Shown in pieces: positions 1-7,498 of a DNA stretch of 10,913 nucleotides; the stretch's first letter is position 1; each line of letters opens with the position of its first letter. The stretch is from Bacteroidota bacterium. GTDB lineage: Bacteria; Bacteroidota; Bacteroidia; Bacteroidales; GCA-2748055. The position numbers were made by a program, and so were the translations under genes. The notes beneath the pieces are model-generated. The model saw nothing but the letters and a program-made list of their open reading frames with translations. It ran no database searches and was not told the origin of the DNA. The stretch spans positions 1 to 10,913 of the forward strand of contig JAUVIT010000021.1 in assembly GCA_030592605.1 (NCBI GenBank). The letters are read 5' to 3'.

Positions 1-651
1 AAAGTTCGAAACTTTACCAATTTTGGTGTCTTTGTGGAGATTGAAGAGGGTGTGGACGGACTGATTCATATATCGGACCTCTCCTGGACCAAGAAAATTA
101 AGCATCCTGCTGAGTTTACTGCAATAGCAGCTGACATTGAAGTAGCTGTACTTGAAGTTGATAAGGATAACCGTCGACTGAGTCTTGGACACAAGCAGAT
201 GGAAGAGAATCCATGGGATGTCTTTGAAAGTGTGTTTGGTGTTGATTCAATCCACGAGGGAACCATTATTGAGCTGATGGACAAGGGTGCGGTGATTGCA
301 CTGCCCTATGGTGTAGAAGGATTTGTTACTCCAAAACACCTTGTGAAAGAGAATGGAAGTCCTGTAAAAATGGATGAGAAATTAGATTTTAAGGTAATTG
401 AGTTTAATAAGTCAGCAAAAAAGATTATCTTGTCTCATAGTCGCATCCATGAAGATGTGAAGAAATCTTCGGACCGTTCAAGCAAGCAGAGCGAAGGCTC
501 AGAAGTAAGGAAAGCAACCAGGAAATTGAAAACCAACCTGGAGAAAACCACACTTGGTGATATTTCCGAACTTGCTGCCCTGAAGACTGAAATGGAACAG
601 AATCAGAAGAAGGCAAAGAAGAAGGCGGAAGGCGACAAAGAAGAGAAGTAG
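1..651 (+). CDS. rpsA: 30S ribosomal protein S1, C-terminal part (5' end outside window)
   Basis: The reading frame is open from base 1 and ends at TAG 649-651, giving the last 216 residues of a longer protein. Two S1 (OB-fold) RNA-binding repeats are visible. The first covers residues 1 to about 60 and starts inside the repeat, with the typical FTNFGVFVEIEEGVDGLIHISDLSW pattern split over residues 5-29. The second covers about 73-148 (GTIIELMDKGAVIALPYGVEGFV). A lysine- and glutamate-rich tail follows, coded by a purine-rich stretch at about 604-650. Ribosomal protein S1 has several such repeats and brings mRNA to the 30S subunit; this is known from the family. The GTG at 34 is only an internal Val codon, not a start. 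The STAS gene begins 26 nt downstream with no terminator between. Another multi-S1-domain protein is possible, but the multi-repeat C-terminus and charged tail fit rpsA best. Confidence 0.9.
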   Translation, partial: KVRNFTNFGVFVEIEEGVDGLIHISDLSWTKKIKHPAEFTAIAADIEVAVLEVDKDNRRLSLGHKQMEENPWDVFESVFGVDSIHEGTIIELMDKGAVIALPYGVEGFVTPKHLVKENGSPVKMDEKLDFKVIEFNKSAKKIILSHSRIHEDVKKSSDRSSKQSEGSEVRKATRKLKTNLEKTTLGDISELAALKTEMEQNQKKAKKKAEGDKEEK

Positions 652-677
652 AATTTTTAAAAACAATTTAGTCAGCT

Positions 678-1025
678 ATGGAATTCAAGATTGACAAATT
701 TGAAAACCACACTTTGATCAAAGTTTTGGAGGAGAAACTTGACACACACATTGCTCCAACTTTAAAGTCAGAACTGGTATTGGTATCAGGAAATGGTGAA
801 AAGAACATTGTTCTTGATCTGGGCAACTGCAGGTATTGTGATTCTTCAGGACTGAGTGCTATTTTGGTGGCAAACCGACTGTGCAAGAATGCTAATGGCA
901 CCTTTGTACTGACTGGTTTGAATGATGCGGTTGAAAGACTGATTACTATCTCGCAGCTTGACACTGTGTTAAATATTTCAAATTCTCTGGACGAAGCAGT
1001 TTCCCTTATTAAAGAGGCTGAATAA
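678..1025 (+). CDS. STAS-domain protein, anti-sigma factor antagonist-like
   Basis: This 115-residue protein is a single STAS domain (SpoIIAA/RsbV fold). The landmark is the helix-capping motif D55-S56-S57-G58-L, after the beta strand NIVLDLGNC. In SpoIIAA-type proteins a serine of this motif is phosphorylated by a GHKL-type anti-sigma kinase, which breaks the partner complex. The family therefore acts in partner switching, but the target here cannot be read from sequence. The start is ATG 678, 26 nt after rpsA, in an A/T-rich leader without Shine-Dalgarno. The rnz GTG follows 11 nt after the stop. The only GHKL-type kinase in the window is the SiaB-like protein at 6470. A link between the two is a guess, since they are 5.4 kb apart and probably in different transcription units. 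Confidence 0.88.
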   Translation: MEFKIDKFENHTLIKVLEEKLDTHIAPTLKSELVLVSGNGEKNIVLDLGNCRYCDSSGLSAILVANRLCKNANGTFVLTGLNDAVERLITISQLDTVLNISNSLDEAVSLIKEAE

Positions 1026-1036
1026 CATCGTCCCGG

Positions 1037-1966
1037 GTGTCATTTGAACTAACCATATTGGGTAGTAGTGCTGCATTGCCTACCGCCAAACGATTCCCAA
1101 CCGCTCATCTGCTTCATGCAGGTGAGCGGTTTTTTTTAATCGATTGCGGAGAGGGAACCCAGATTCGTCTCCGGCAATATGGAATCAATCCTTCAAGGAT
1201 CCATCATATTCTAATAAGCCATCTTCATGGAGATCATGTTTTCGGTCTCTTTGGTCTTCTCTCCACCCTTGGAATGATGGGGCGAAAGGTTCCCCTTAAG
1301 CTCTATGGTCCCAAGGCCCTGGAAGGATTTTTAAGCTATTACAGCAAGTTTTTTGGACCCTTGCCCTTTGAACTGGAATTTGTGATCTCCTCAGAGAACG
1401 AGGACTTTGTTTTTGAAAACGATAATCTGAGCATCAGAGCCATTCCTTTAAAACATCGGACTCCCGCATATGGCTACTTGTTCCGGGAAAAAAAGAAACT
1501 ATTAAATGTCCGAAAGGAGCAGATTGAAGCCTTTGGTCTTGGACTCGAGGATCTTGTAAAAGTGAAGAGGGGAGAGGATTTTGTTAGCAAATCCGGTGCA
1601 ATAATCCCCAATAGTCAATTGACACTGCCGCCCTTTCATCAGCGGTCCTATGCCTATCTGTCAGATACCCAGTTTGATCCCTCACTTGCTGCAAAGGTAA
1701 AAGGGGTCGATCTGCTGTTTCACGAGGCCACGTTCTCAGAAAAGGATAAAAAACTTGCTGCACAAACACAGCACTCCACGGCAGCTGAGGCGGCAACACT
1801 TGCAAAATTGGCCGGAGTAAAAAAACTGCTGATCGGACACTTCTCCAGCCGGTATAAGGAGCCTCTGCTTCTTGAGAATGAAGCAAAGGAAGTTTTTGAC
1901 AACACGACAGGGGTGAATGATGGTGATATCTATTCCATACCCCTGGAGCGGCTATCCGGAGAATAA
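1037..1966 (+). CDS. rnz: Ribonuclease Z (tRNA 3' endonuclease)
   Basis: This 309-residue metallo-beta-lactamase-fold enzyme is the usual length for bacterial RNase Z, which cuts precursor tRNAs 3' of the discriminator base. All expected zinc ligands are present: H62-L-H64-G-D66-H67, H140 (KHRTPAYGY), D210 (LSDTQFD) and H268 (LIGHFSSRY). These match the Bacillus subtilis numbering within one residue. The flexible-arm region lies around residues 150-185. The start is GTG 1037: an in-frame TGA at 1019-1021 blocks a longer form, and the next in-frame Met is near residue 79, past the HxHxDH motif. The leader (ataacatcgtcccgg) has no Shine-Dalgarno and is not A-rich, so translation may depend on coupling to the STAS gene 11 nt upstream. 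Codons 21-34 also form an intrinsic-terminator structure, listed separately. The gene ends with a tandem stop, TAA TAG. Confidence 0.95.
   Translation: MSFELTILGSSAALPTAKRFPTAHLLHAGERFFLIDCGEGTQIRLRQYGINPSRIHHILISHLHGDHVFGLFGLLSTLGMMGRKVPLKLYGPKALEGFLSYYSKFFGPLPFELEFVISSENEDFVFENDNLSIRAIPLKHRTPAYGYLFREKKKLLNVRKEQIEAFGLGLEDLVKVKRGEDFVSKSGAIIPNSQLTLPPFHQRSYAYLSDTQFDPSLAAKVKGVDLLFHEATFSEKDKKLAAQTQHSTAAEAATLAKLAGVKKLLIGHFSSRYKEPLLLENEAKEVFDNTTGVNDGDIYSIPLERLSGE
1099..1137 (+). terminator. Intrinsic-terminator-like hairpin inside the start of rnz (possible attenuator)
   Basis: The left arm AACCGCTCATCTGC (1099-1112) pairs with the right arm GCAGGTGAGCGGTT (1118-1131) over 14 bp with a single G-T wobble. 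The loop is TTCAT, and a run of eight T residues (1130-1137) follows at once. This is a complete Rho-independent terminator on the plus strand. It lies 74 nt after the STAS stop and wholly inside rnz, where it reads in frame as [13 protein letters not shown] ribosome translating rnz would melt it, and without translation it should stop polymerase. The structure is seen directly; its activity is inferred. Confidence 0.7.
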
Positions 1967-2006
1967 TAGTAATTTTGCATCTATTGTATCATTTAAATGT
2001 GAGTAT

Positions 2007-3536
2007 GTGAGTGAAAAGATATTGATCCTTGATTTTGGATCCCAGTATACACAGTTGATTGCAAGAAAGGTTAGGGAGCACAATGTCTATTGTGAGATAC
2101 ATCCATTCAGCCACTTTCCTGAGCCTGATGAATCGGTGAAGGGGGTGATTCTTTCAGGAAGTCCTTTTTCAGTAAGAGATGAGAATGCACCTCTTCCTGA
2201 TCTAAAGGGAATCAAAGGAAAATTTCCATTGCTGGGTATCTGCTATGGGGCACAGTATCTGTCACATTATTATGGGGGGGAGGTTAAAGCATCCAACTCC
2301 CGTGAATATGGCCGGGCCCGTCTAAATTTCATAGATAGAGAGAATTCCCTTCTGAAAAACCTTAAGTCCAATACACAGGTGTGGATGTCTCACGGCGACA
2401 CCATTAATACACTTCCATCTGACTGCAGGATCATTGCAAGCACCGGGGACGTACAGGTAGGGGCCTATGCGTCTTCAGATGAGCTTACTTTCGGTTTGCA
2501 GTTTCACCCGGAGGTCTATCACACAACCGAAGGCAAGACAATCCTATACAATTTCCTTGAGGATATCTGTGGCTGTGCCATGGACTGGACTCCGAAGATT
2601 TTTGTGGAGAGTACGGTCAATGAGTTGAAGAGGAAACTGGGAGATGATAAGGTTGTTTTGGGTCTGTCAGGAGGTGTGGACTCTACCGTGGCTTCCATCC
2701 TGTTACACAGGGCCATTGGGCCAAACCTCACCTGTATTTTTGTGGACAATGGCTTGCTCAGGAAAAATGAGTTTCCCCAAGTACTTGAATCATATAAGGA
2801 ACTGGGTTTGAATGTTATCGGAGTCAATGCCAGGGATAAGTTCATTGATGATCTGGAAGGGATCTCCGATCCCGAGGAAAAGCGTAAAAGCATCGGGAAG
2901 AATTTCATTGAGGTATTTGATCACGAGGCAAAGAAACTGAAAAATGTAAATTGGCTCGGACAGGGTACCATCTATCCGGATGTGATTGAATCAGTCTCTG
3001 TAAACGGTCCCTCTGTGACCATCAAGTCGCACCACAACGTAGGCGGTTTGCCAGATAAAATGCATCTGAAAGTGGTCGAACCTTTAAGGCTGCTTTTTAA
3101 GGATGAGGTCAGAAGGGTAGGGAAGGCACTTGAAATACCGTCTTCCTTCCTGAAGCGGCACCCCTTTCCGGGGCCCGGACTGGGAATCCGGATTCTTGGT
3201 GAGATTACCAGGGAGAAGATACACCTGGTTCAGGAGGCCGATGATATTTATATAAAGGCTCTGCACAAGTTTGGATTGTATGACCGGATCTGGCAGGCAG
3301 GTGCCATCCTGCTTCCTGTTCAATCAGTGGGTGTTATGGGTGATGAACGGACCTACGAATACGTTGTGGCACTGAGGGCGGTTACTTCCACCGATGGAAT
3401 GACTGCCGATTGGGGACACCTGCCACACGAGGTGCTTAGCGTGGTTTCCAATGATATTATCAATAAGGTACGTGGTATTAACAGGGTGGTTTATGATATT
3501 AGTTCGAAACCACCCGCCACCATTGAATGGGAATAG
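2007..3536 (+). CDS. guaA: GMP synthase (glutamine-hydrolysing)
   Basis: This enzyme makes GMP from XMP, ATP and glutamine, the last step of guanine nucleotide synthesis, in the cytosol. The class I glutamine amidotransferase domain is at about 1-190, with nucleophile C79 (LLGICYGAQ), H167 and E169 (FGLQFHPEV). The ATP-pyrophosphatase domain has the P-loop S221-G-G-V-D-S226. The C-terminal dimerisation domain contains PFPGPGLG from P386 and ends in [10 protein letters not shown] chose GTG 2007, which gives 509 residues beginning [16 protein letters not shown], the usual N-terminus of the family. The same frame is open to ATG 1917, but that would add 30 non-family residues and overlap rnz by 50 nt. 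The leader before 2007 is A/T-rich without Shine-Dalgarno. The gap from rnz is 40 nt, so joint transcription is likely. A G7 run at 2274-2280 is in frame. Confidence 0.95.
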   Translation: MSEKILILDFGSQYTQLIARKVREHNVYCEIHPFSHFPEPDESVKGVILSGSPFSVRDENAPLPDLKGIKGKFPLLGICYGAQYLSHYYGGEVKASNSREYGRARLNFIDRENSLLKNLKSNTQVWMSHGDTINTLPSDCRIIASTGDVQVGAYASSDELTFGLQFHPEVYHTTEGKTILYNFLEDICGCAMDWTPKIFVESTVNELKRKLGDDKVVLGLSGGVDSTVASILLHRAIGPNLTCIFVDNGLLRKNEFPQVLESYKELGLNVIGVNARDKFIDDLEGISDPEEKRKSIGKNFIEVFDHEAKKLKNVNWLGQGTIYPDVIESVSVNGPSVTIKSHHNVGGLPDKMHLKVVEPLRLLFKDEVRRVGKALEIPSSFLKRHPFPGPGLGIRILGEITREKIHLVQEADDIYIKALHKFGLYDRIWQAGAILLPVQSVGVMGDERTYEYVVALRAVTSTDGMTADWGHLPHEVLSVVSNDIINKVRGINRVVYDISSKPPATIEWE

Positions 3537-3541
3537 TTAGG

Positions 3542-5161
3542 ATGAACATTAACAAAACGAACAGGATGCGCATATACAGATATATGGTGTTTGCTTTTTT
3601 AGCGATTGCACCACAGGTATTGCAGGGACAGTGGAATGTGGAGGCGATAAAGCTTGCCCAGGTGATGGAAAAGGTTAGCACCTTCTATGTGGACTCCATT
3701 GATGAGAGCGATGTGGCGGAACGGACAATTGTCCGGATGCTTCATGAGCTTGATCCGCACTCTTCATACCTGAGCAAGGAAGAGTTGGAGGAGTTGAACG
3801 AACAACTGGAAGGGGAGTTTGAAGGCATTGGAGTAAGTTTTAATGTTCTTGAGGACACCATATATATTATAAGGGCCATATCCGGGGGGCCCTCCGAGCG
3901 GGTTGGGATTATGGCCGGAGACCGGATTGTAAAGGTTGAGGGTAAACCCGTTGCAGGCATTGGGATCACAACAAGGGAAGTCCAGGGATTGCTGAAAGGG
4001 GAGAAGGGGAGTACGGTGAAAGTTTCTGTGAAGCGCAGAAATAGCCATGAACTACTGGATTTCTCCATTACAAGAGATAAGATCCCGGTAAATAGTCTGG
4101 ATGCTGCATATATGGTGAATAACAAAATTGGATATGTGAAGCTGGCCCGCTTCTCTCATACAACCATTGATGAGTTTGAACGTGCTATGAAATCCCTAAA
4201 GCAGCAGGGCATGGAAGATCTGATTCTGGACCTGTCAGGAAATGGGGGTGGCTGGCTCCCGGTAGCGGTTGAACTTTCAGATCATTTCCTCTCAGGAAAT
4301 AAGGAAATTGTACGTACCGAAGGATCCAAGGTCCCGGACCGAAAATATCAGGCCAGAAGGTCTGGACTTTTTGAGAAAGGGAATCTGGTGGTCATGATAG
4401 ACGGTAATTCGGCTTCCGCCAGTGAAATTGTCAGCGGGGCCATTCAGGACTGGGACCGGGGTGTGATTGTTGGAAGGCGTTCATTCGGGAAAGGTTTGGT
4501 GCAGCAACCATTTATGCTGAATGATGGCTCATTGATCCGGCTCACCGTGGCCAGGTATTATACTCCAACGGGCAGGTTAATCCAGAAGTCCTATGAAAAC
4601 GGGTATGAAGAGTATGCTCTGGATCTGATTAATCGCTATAACCAAGGGGAGCTAAGCAGTGCAGATAGTATTGTTTTTCCTGAATCGCAACAATACAGAA
4701 CACTTACATTGAACCGGACCGTATATGGTGGAGGGGGTATTATGCCTGACTATTTTGTTTCTTTAGATACAACAATCTACACCGACTACTACCGATCTTT
4801 GATCAGTAATGGGATTTTCAACCGTTTTGTACTTCAGTATGTGGATGACCACAGGAAGGCACTGCAGAAGGAATATATTGATTTCAAATCCTTTAACCTT
4901 GGCTATAAAGCTTCAGATAAAGCTCTGGATAAACTTATTTCCTTTGCCACCAGCGAGGGACTGGAGTTCAGTGAAGCGGATTGGGGTGTTTCTGAAGCGC
5001 ATATCTCCTTACTGTTTAAAAGTTATATGGCCAGGGACCTGTTTGGGATGGAGTACTTTTTTGAGGTATATAATTCCACCGATGAAGTTTATATTAAGGC
5101 TGTTGAAATTTTGGAAACCCCCTCTTTACTTCATCAGAAACTGGCGAAAGTCGATTATTGA
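3542..5161 (+). CDS. S41 family C-terminal processing protease (CtpA/Prc-like), exported
   Basis: This 539-residue periplasmic serine protease is predicted to be exported. The N-terminus has a basic stretch, a hydrophobic segment (YMVFAFLAIAP) and a likely signal-peptidase site near LQG-Q. A PDZ domain covers about residues 80-180 (EGIGVSF, AGDRIVKVEG). The catalytic core has S292 in NSASASE and K317 in SFGKG, exactly 25 residues apart as in E. coli Prc (S430/K455), plus Q321 at K+4. The nearby strand motif reads DLSGNGGGW, with Ser where many homologues have Arg. A helical C-terminal region of about 180 residues follows GGGGIMPD. The start could be ATG 3542 (chosen, 5 nt after guaA), ATG 3527 (overlapping guaA by 10 nt) or ATG 3566; all keep the signal peptide. 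The substrate cannot be read from sequence. Confidence 0.92.
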   Translation: MNINKTNRMRIYRYMVFAFLAIAPQVLQGQWNVEAIKLAQVMEKVSTFYVDSIDESDVAERTIVRMLHELDPHSSYLSKEELEELNEQLEGEFEGIGVSFNVLEDTIYIIRAISGGPSERVGIMAGDRIVKVEGKPVAGIGITTREVQGLLKGEKGSTVKVSVKRRNSHELLDFSITRDKIPVNSLDAAYMVNNKIGYVKLARFSHTTIDEFERAMKSLKQQGMEDLILDLSGNGGGWLPVAVELSDHFLSGNKEIVRTEGSKVPDRKYQARRSGLFEKGNLVVMIDGNSASASEIVSGAIQDWDRGVIVGRRSFGKGLVQQPFMLNDGSLIRLTVARYYTPTGRLIQKSYENGYEEYALDLINRYNQGELSSADSIVFPESQQYRTLTLNRTVYGGGGIMPDYFVSLDTTIYTDYYRSLISNGIFNRFVLQYVDDHRKALQKEYIDFKSFNLGYKASDKALDKLISFATSEGLEFSEADWGVSEAHISLLFKSYMARDLFGMEYFFEVYNSTDEVYIKAVEILETPSLLHQKLAKVDY

Positions 5162-5173
5162 TAATCCCTTCCA

Positions 5174-6352
5174 ATGACTGGACTTGAAAAATTTCACGCA
5201 AAGACACTGAAAGGTCTTGAACCTTTGCTGGCCGAAGAGTTAAAGAATCTTGGAGCGAGCCGGACTGAGATAGTAAACAGGGGTGTTACTTTCTATGGAG
5301 GGATGGCCCTGATGTATCGGGTGAACCTGGCTTCCAGACTGGCTCTAAGGGTATTGCTACCGATCTTTCACTTTGAAGCATCAGATGCCACCATGCTCTA
5401 CAAACAGGTGAGAAGATTTGACTGGTCCAGGTACCTGGATAACAAGATGACCTTTGCCGTTGACCCGGTGGTTCATTCCCCTCATTTCAATAACAGCCAG
5501 TATGTCGCCCAGAAAGTAAAAGATGCCATTGTGGACCGGTTCAGAGATGCAACCAGTCTGAGACCCTCTGTAAACCGGGAGCAGCCCGATCTGCTGATTA
5601 ATGTGCATATCTCGGGAAAATGGGTAACCATTTCCCTGGATAGTTCAGGCGGTTCACTGCACAGACGTGGATATCGGACAGGACACGGATATTTTGAGGC
5701 CCCCCTCAATGAGGTGCTGGCTGCAGGTATGGTGATGATTTCAGGGTGGGACGGTAAGACTCCTTTTCTGGATCCCATGTGTGGCTCCGGGACCCTGGCC
5801 ATTGAGGCAGCATTGATTGCTGCTAACATTCCACCCGGGATCTTCAAGAAACAGTATGGATTTGAGAACTGGAAGGATTTTGACAGGGATCTGATGGAAC
5901 ATGTGGCTCAAAAACTATCGGACGAAAGAGAGGTAGCTGTTCCAATCATTGCACGGGACATTGATCCTGAAGCAGTTGAACTTACCCGTCGCCAGGTGAA
6001 GCAGATGGATTTGCAAAATATAATTACCGTGGAACAGGGAGATCTGGCCGATGCGGAAGCAATGGAGGGAATTACCCTGATTATGAACCCGCCCTACGGA
6101 GAGCGAATGAAGCCGGATGATATAGAGACACTTTATAGCACAATCGGAAGTACTTTAAAACATAAATTTCCCGGTTCTGAAGCCTGGATCCTTTCATCAA
6201 GCAAAAAGGCTCTGGGCAAGGTTGGACTTAAACCTAGCACCAAGCGTGTCCTCTACAATGGATCGCTGGAGTGCTCCTATGTGAACTATCGTACCTTTCT
6301 TGGCAATTGGAAGGATCATAAAGCACAATCTGCAGGTAATCAAAAAAAATAG
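5174..6352 (+). CDS. THUMP-domain class I SAM-dependent RNA methyltransferase (RlmL-like, 23S rRNA m2G)
   Basis: This 392-residue cytosolic enzyme resembles the N-terminal half of E. coli RlmKL, which makes m2G2445 in 23S rRNA. A THUMP RNA-binding domain lies at about residues 50-160. The Rossmann methyltransferase domain has motif I D200-P-M-C-G-S-G-T207, an acidic ribose-binding motif (ARDIDPEAV) and the catalytic motif N305-P-P-Y308-GER, typical of exocyclic-amine guanine methylation. It lacks the C-terminal RlmK half found in Proteobacteria. The precise target guanosine is inferred from the family, so no symbol is given. The start is ATG 5174, 12 nt after the protease stop, so it probably belongs to the same transcript. 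The 3' end is the last gene of the housekeeping run; a T-rich weak terminator follows within 40 nt. Confidence 0.9.
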   Translation: MTGLEKFHAKTLKGLEPLLAEELKNLGASRTEIVNRGVTFYGGMALMYRVNLASRLALRVLLPIFHFEASDATMLYKQVRRFDWSRYLDNKMTFAVDPVVHSPHFNNSQYVAQKVKDAIVDRFRDATSLRPSVNREQPDLLINVHISGKWVTISLDSSGGSLHRRGYRTGHGYFEAPLNEVLAAGMVMISGWDGKTPFLDPMCGSGTLAIEAALIAANIPPGIFKKQYGFENWKDFDRDLMEHVAQKLSDEREVAVPIIARDIDPEAVELTRRQVKQMDLQNIITVEQGDLADAEAMEGITLIMNPPYGERMKPDDIETLYSTIGSTLKHKFPGSEAWILSSSKKALGKVGLKPSTKRVLYNGSLECSYVNYRTFLGNWKDHKAQSAGNQKK

Positions 6353-6365
6353 CTGATTTGAGAAG

Positions 6366-6391
6366 TTTCATTGCCAGATGAGGGTTTTTTT
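6366..6391 (+). terminator. Weak possible intrinsic terminator after the methyltransferase gene
   Basis: TTTCAT (6366-6371) can pair with ATGAGG (6378-6383), with two G-T wobbles and a 6-nt loop. A seven-T run (6385-6391) follows. The T run and position suit a terminator, but the stem is short and weak and competes with the nested inverted repeats, so read-through into siaB is likely. Confidence 0.3.
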
Positions 6392-6418
6392 ATCTATATT
6401 AGTTAACGAAACTTTTTT

Positions 6419-6426
6419 TATATTTG
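6419..6426 (+). promoter_or_regulatory. Bacteroidota-type -7 promoter box for the siaB-siaC pair
   Basis: TATATTTG matches the Bacteroidota sigma-ABfr -7 consensus TAnnTTTG exactly and lies 43 nt before the siaB-like ATG, in an A/T-rich region. I see no good -33 TTTG element at the usual spacing; the nearest is TTAG at 6399-6402. Transcription would start near 6430-6435, within the CTGAT-CAA-ATCAG palindrome. Confidence 0.5.
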
Positions 6427-6469
6427 CTGATCAAATCAGTGAATAGCTTGTCAATAAAAAGAAGCCTAA

Positions 6470-7024
6470 ATGAGCTTTGATATCAACGAGTATTACTCCA
6501 GACTGAATGGCGGAGATGTGCTAATGGCTTTCAAGGGGAGTATCTCAAGTGAGCTAATAAGTAATGTACTAGAGGTGGTTGAGTCCAGGATGGATGAGTA
6601 CAGGGAAAGCTCAAAGATTCGAAAGAAGGTCTACAATGTACTTGTGGAGAGCCTCCAGAATCTTTATCATCATATCGAAGTTTTGCCTGAGGTAATGCAG
6701 AAGGAGTTCGACGATAAATTCGGAATACTTGTTGTGAGCCGTCAGGATGACAGGTATAAGATATCAACAGGCAACTTCATTGGTCATGACAAGGTGGATG
6801 TGCTTCGGAATAAGATTGATAAGATCAATTCCATGAGCAGGGATGAATTGAAGGATATGTACAAGTTTATCCTGAATCATCAAAGACTTTCGGAGAAAGG
6901 TGGTGGAGGACTTGGACTGGTTGATATTGCCCGCAAGACAGGTAATCAATTGGATTATACTTTTGAAAAATTTGACGATGCCTATTATTTTTTCAATCTC
7001 GATGTTTTCATCGATTTAGCCTAA
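6470..7024 (+). CDS. SiaB family (DUF6272) GHKL-type protein kinase
   Basis: This 184-residue soluble protein resembles SiaB of Pseudomonas aeruginosa, the kinase that phosphorylates SiaC. It carries a reduced GHKL/HATPase core. The N-box helix includes E60-SLQN-64 (VLVESLQNLYHHI), followed by a strand-turn with GNFIGHD (about 101-107) and a glycine-rich ATP-lid region at 141-151 (SEKGGGGLGLV). No sensor or membrane segment is visible, so input must come from elsewhere. The start is ATG 6470 in an A-rich leader, 43 nt after the -7 box. The SiaC-like gene follows after 26 nt, the arrangement expected of a kinase and its substrate. The family call rests on the motif layout, length and the DUF1987 partner. 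An anti-sigma-factor-like kinase of the same superfamily is the main alternative. Confidence 0.85.
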   Translation: MSFDINEYYSRLNGGDVLMAFKGSISSELISNVLEVVESRMDEYRESSKIRKKVYNVLVESLQNLYHHIEVLPEVMQKEFDDKFGILVVSRQDDRYKISTGNFIGHDKVDVLRNKIDKINSMSRDELKDMYKFILNHQRLSEKGGGGLGLVDIARKTGNQLDYTFEKFDDAYYFFNLDVFIDLA

Positions 7025-7050
7025 CAATAATAACTGATAAAAGACATAAT

Positions 7051-7431
7051 ATGGAAGCGCTTTCGATAGATGGAACAGCAAAAACACCAAGTGTAAAGTT
7101 TGATGGCCAGGAGGGTGTTATCGAAATTAAGGGAAGATCAATACCAGAGAACTCCATAGAGTTCTATAAGCCACTTGTTGAGTGGCTGGAAAAGTATAGT
7201 GGTACGCCCCTTGACCTTACCCAGGTAAATGTTCAGTTGGAGTATTTTAACACCAGTTCTTCAAAATGCATTCTGGATGTATTTAAGAAGCTTGAGGCCA
7301 TTCACAAAGGCAAAAGCGAAGTAATTATTAACTGGTATTATGAGGAGGATGATGAGGATATGCTTGAGGCTGGAGAGGATTATGAATCCATCATCAGAGT
7401 TCCTTTCAAAATGATTGAGATTGTAGAGTAG
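7051..7431 (+). CDS. SiaC family (DUF1987) regulatory phosphoprotein
   Basis: This 126-residue acidic soluble protein belongs to the SiaC/DUF1987 family, STAS-like switch proteins phosphorylated by SiaB. The acceptor motif reads YFNTSSSK, and its Thr is residue 68, the same number as the phosphorylated Thr68 of P. aeruginosa SiaC. A conserved WYYEEDDEDMLEAGEDY acidic stretch and a final strand (RVPFKMIEI) follow. In Pseudomonas, unphosphorylated SiaC binds and activates the diguanylate cyclase SiaD. No cyclase or PP2C phosphatase (SiaA) is in this window, so the output here is unknown. The start is ATG 7051, 26 nt after siaB, and the two genes very likely form one transcript. A strong hairpin follows 29 nt after the stop. 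Confidence 0.88.
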   Translation: MEALSIDGTAKTPSVKFDGQEGVIEIKGRSIPENSIEFYKPLVEWLEKYSGTPLDLTQVNVQLEYFNTSSSKCILDVFKKLEAIHKGKSEVIINWYYEEDDEDMLEAGEDYESIIRVPFKMIEIVE

Positions 7432-7460
7432 CAGGCTCCCGTCAATAAATTGTATTTATC

Positions 7461-7489
7461 AGGAGGCTATCCCCAAAGGGTAGCCTCCT
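7461..7489. terminator. Strong hairpin terminator between convergent genes
   Basis: AGGAGGCTA (7461-7469) pairs perfectly with TAGCCTCCT (7481-7489). An inner CCC (7471-7473) can pair with GGG (7478-7480), leaving a CAAA loop and one bulged T. On the plus strand it is followed by TTGTTAATTGTTAAT; on the minus strand the outflow is also A/T-rich (GATAAATACAATTTA). It sits between the siaC stop and the end of the ABC gene, so it probably ends transcription from both sides. Neither side has a long unbroken T run. Confidence 0.75.
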
Positions 7490-7498
7490 TGTTAATTG

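Larger units (their letters stand above)
6353..6439. repeat. Nested inverted repeats across the rlmL-like/siaB intergenic region
   Basis: The 9-mer CTGATTTGA (6353-6361), directly after the methyltransferase stop, has its perfect reverse complement TCAAATCAG at 6431-6439. Nested inside are AAGTTTC (6363-6369) and GAAACTT (6408-6414). The right outer arm also belongs to a small palindrome, CTGAT-CAA-ATCAG (6427-6439), placed just after the -7 box. These could form alternative RNA structures in a read-through transcript, or an operator at the promoter. The repeats are seen in the sequence; the function is inferred. Confidence 0.5.

Noticed and set aside
34..36. GTG 34 as a start codon for the first gene.
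   Set aside because: The frame is open to base 1 and the residues before it (KVRNFTNFGVF) are part of a standard S1 repeat, so the gene is truncated by the window edge.
1584..1886. A 100-codon minus-strand open frame inside rnz.
   Set aside because: It is antisense to conserved RNase Z sequence and has no recognisable motif or start context.
1917..2006. A 30-residue N-terminal extension of guaA from ATG 1917, overlapping the end of rnz.
   Set aside because: The extra residues do not look like the GMP synthase family. GTG 2007 gives the normal N-terminus ([15 protein letters not shown]) and the usual length.
2271..2284. A G7 homopolymer in guaA that could be a slippage or frameshift site.
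   Set aside because: The frame is intact through it (YYGGEV), the protein matches the family on both sides, and nothing suggests programmed frameshifting.
4809..5177. A 122-codon plus-strand frame overlapping the 3' part of the S41 protease gene.
   Set aside because: It is a frame-shifted reading of the protease C-terminal region, which continues intact to its own stop; no family resemblance.
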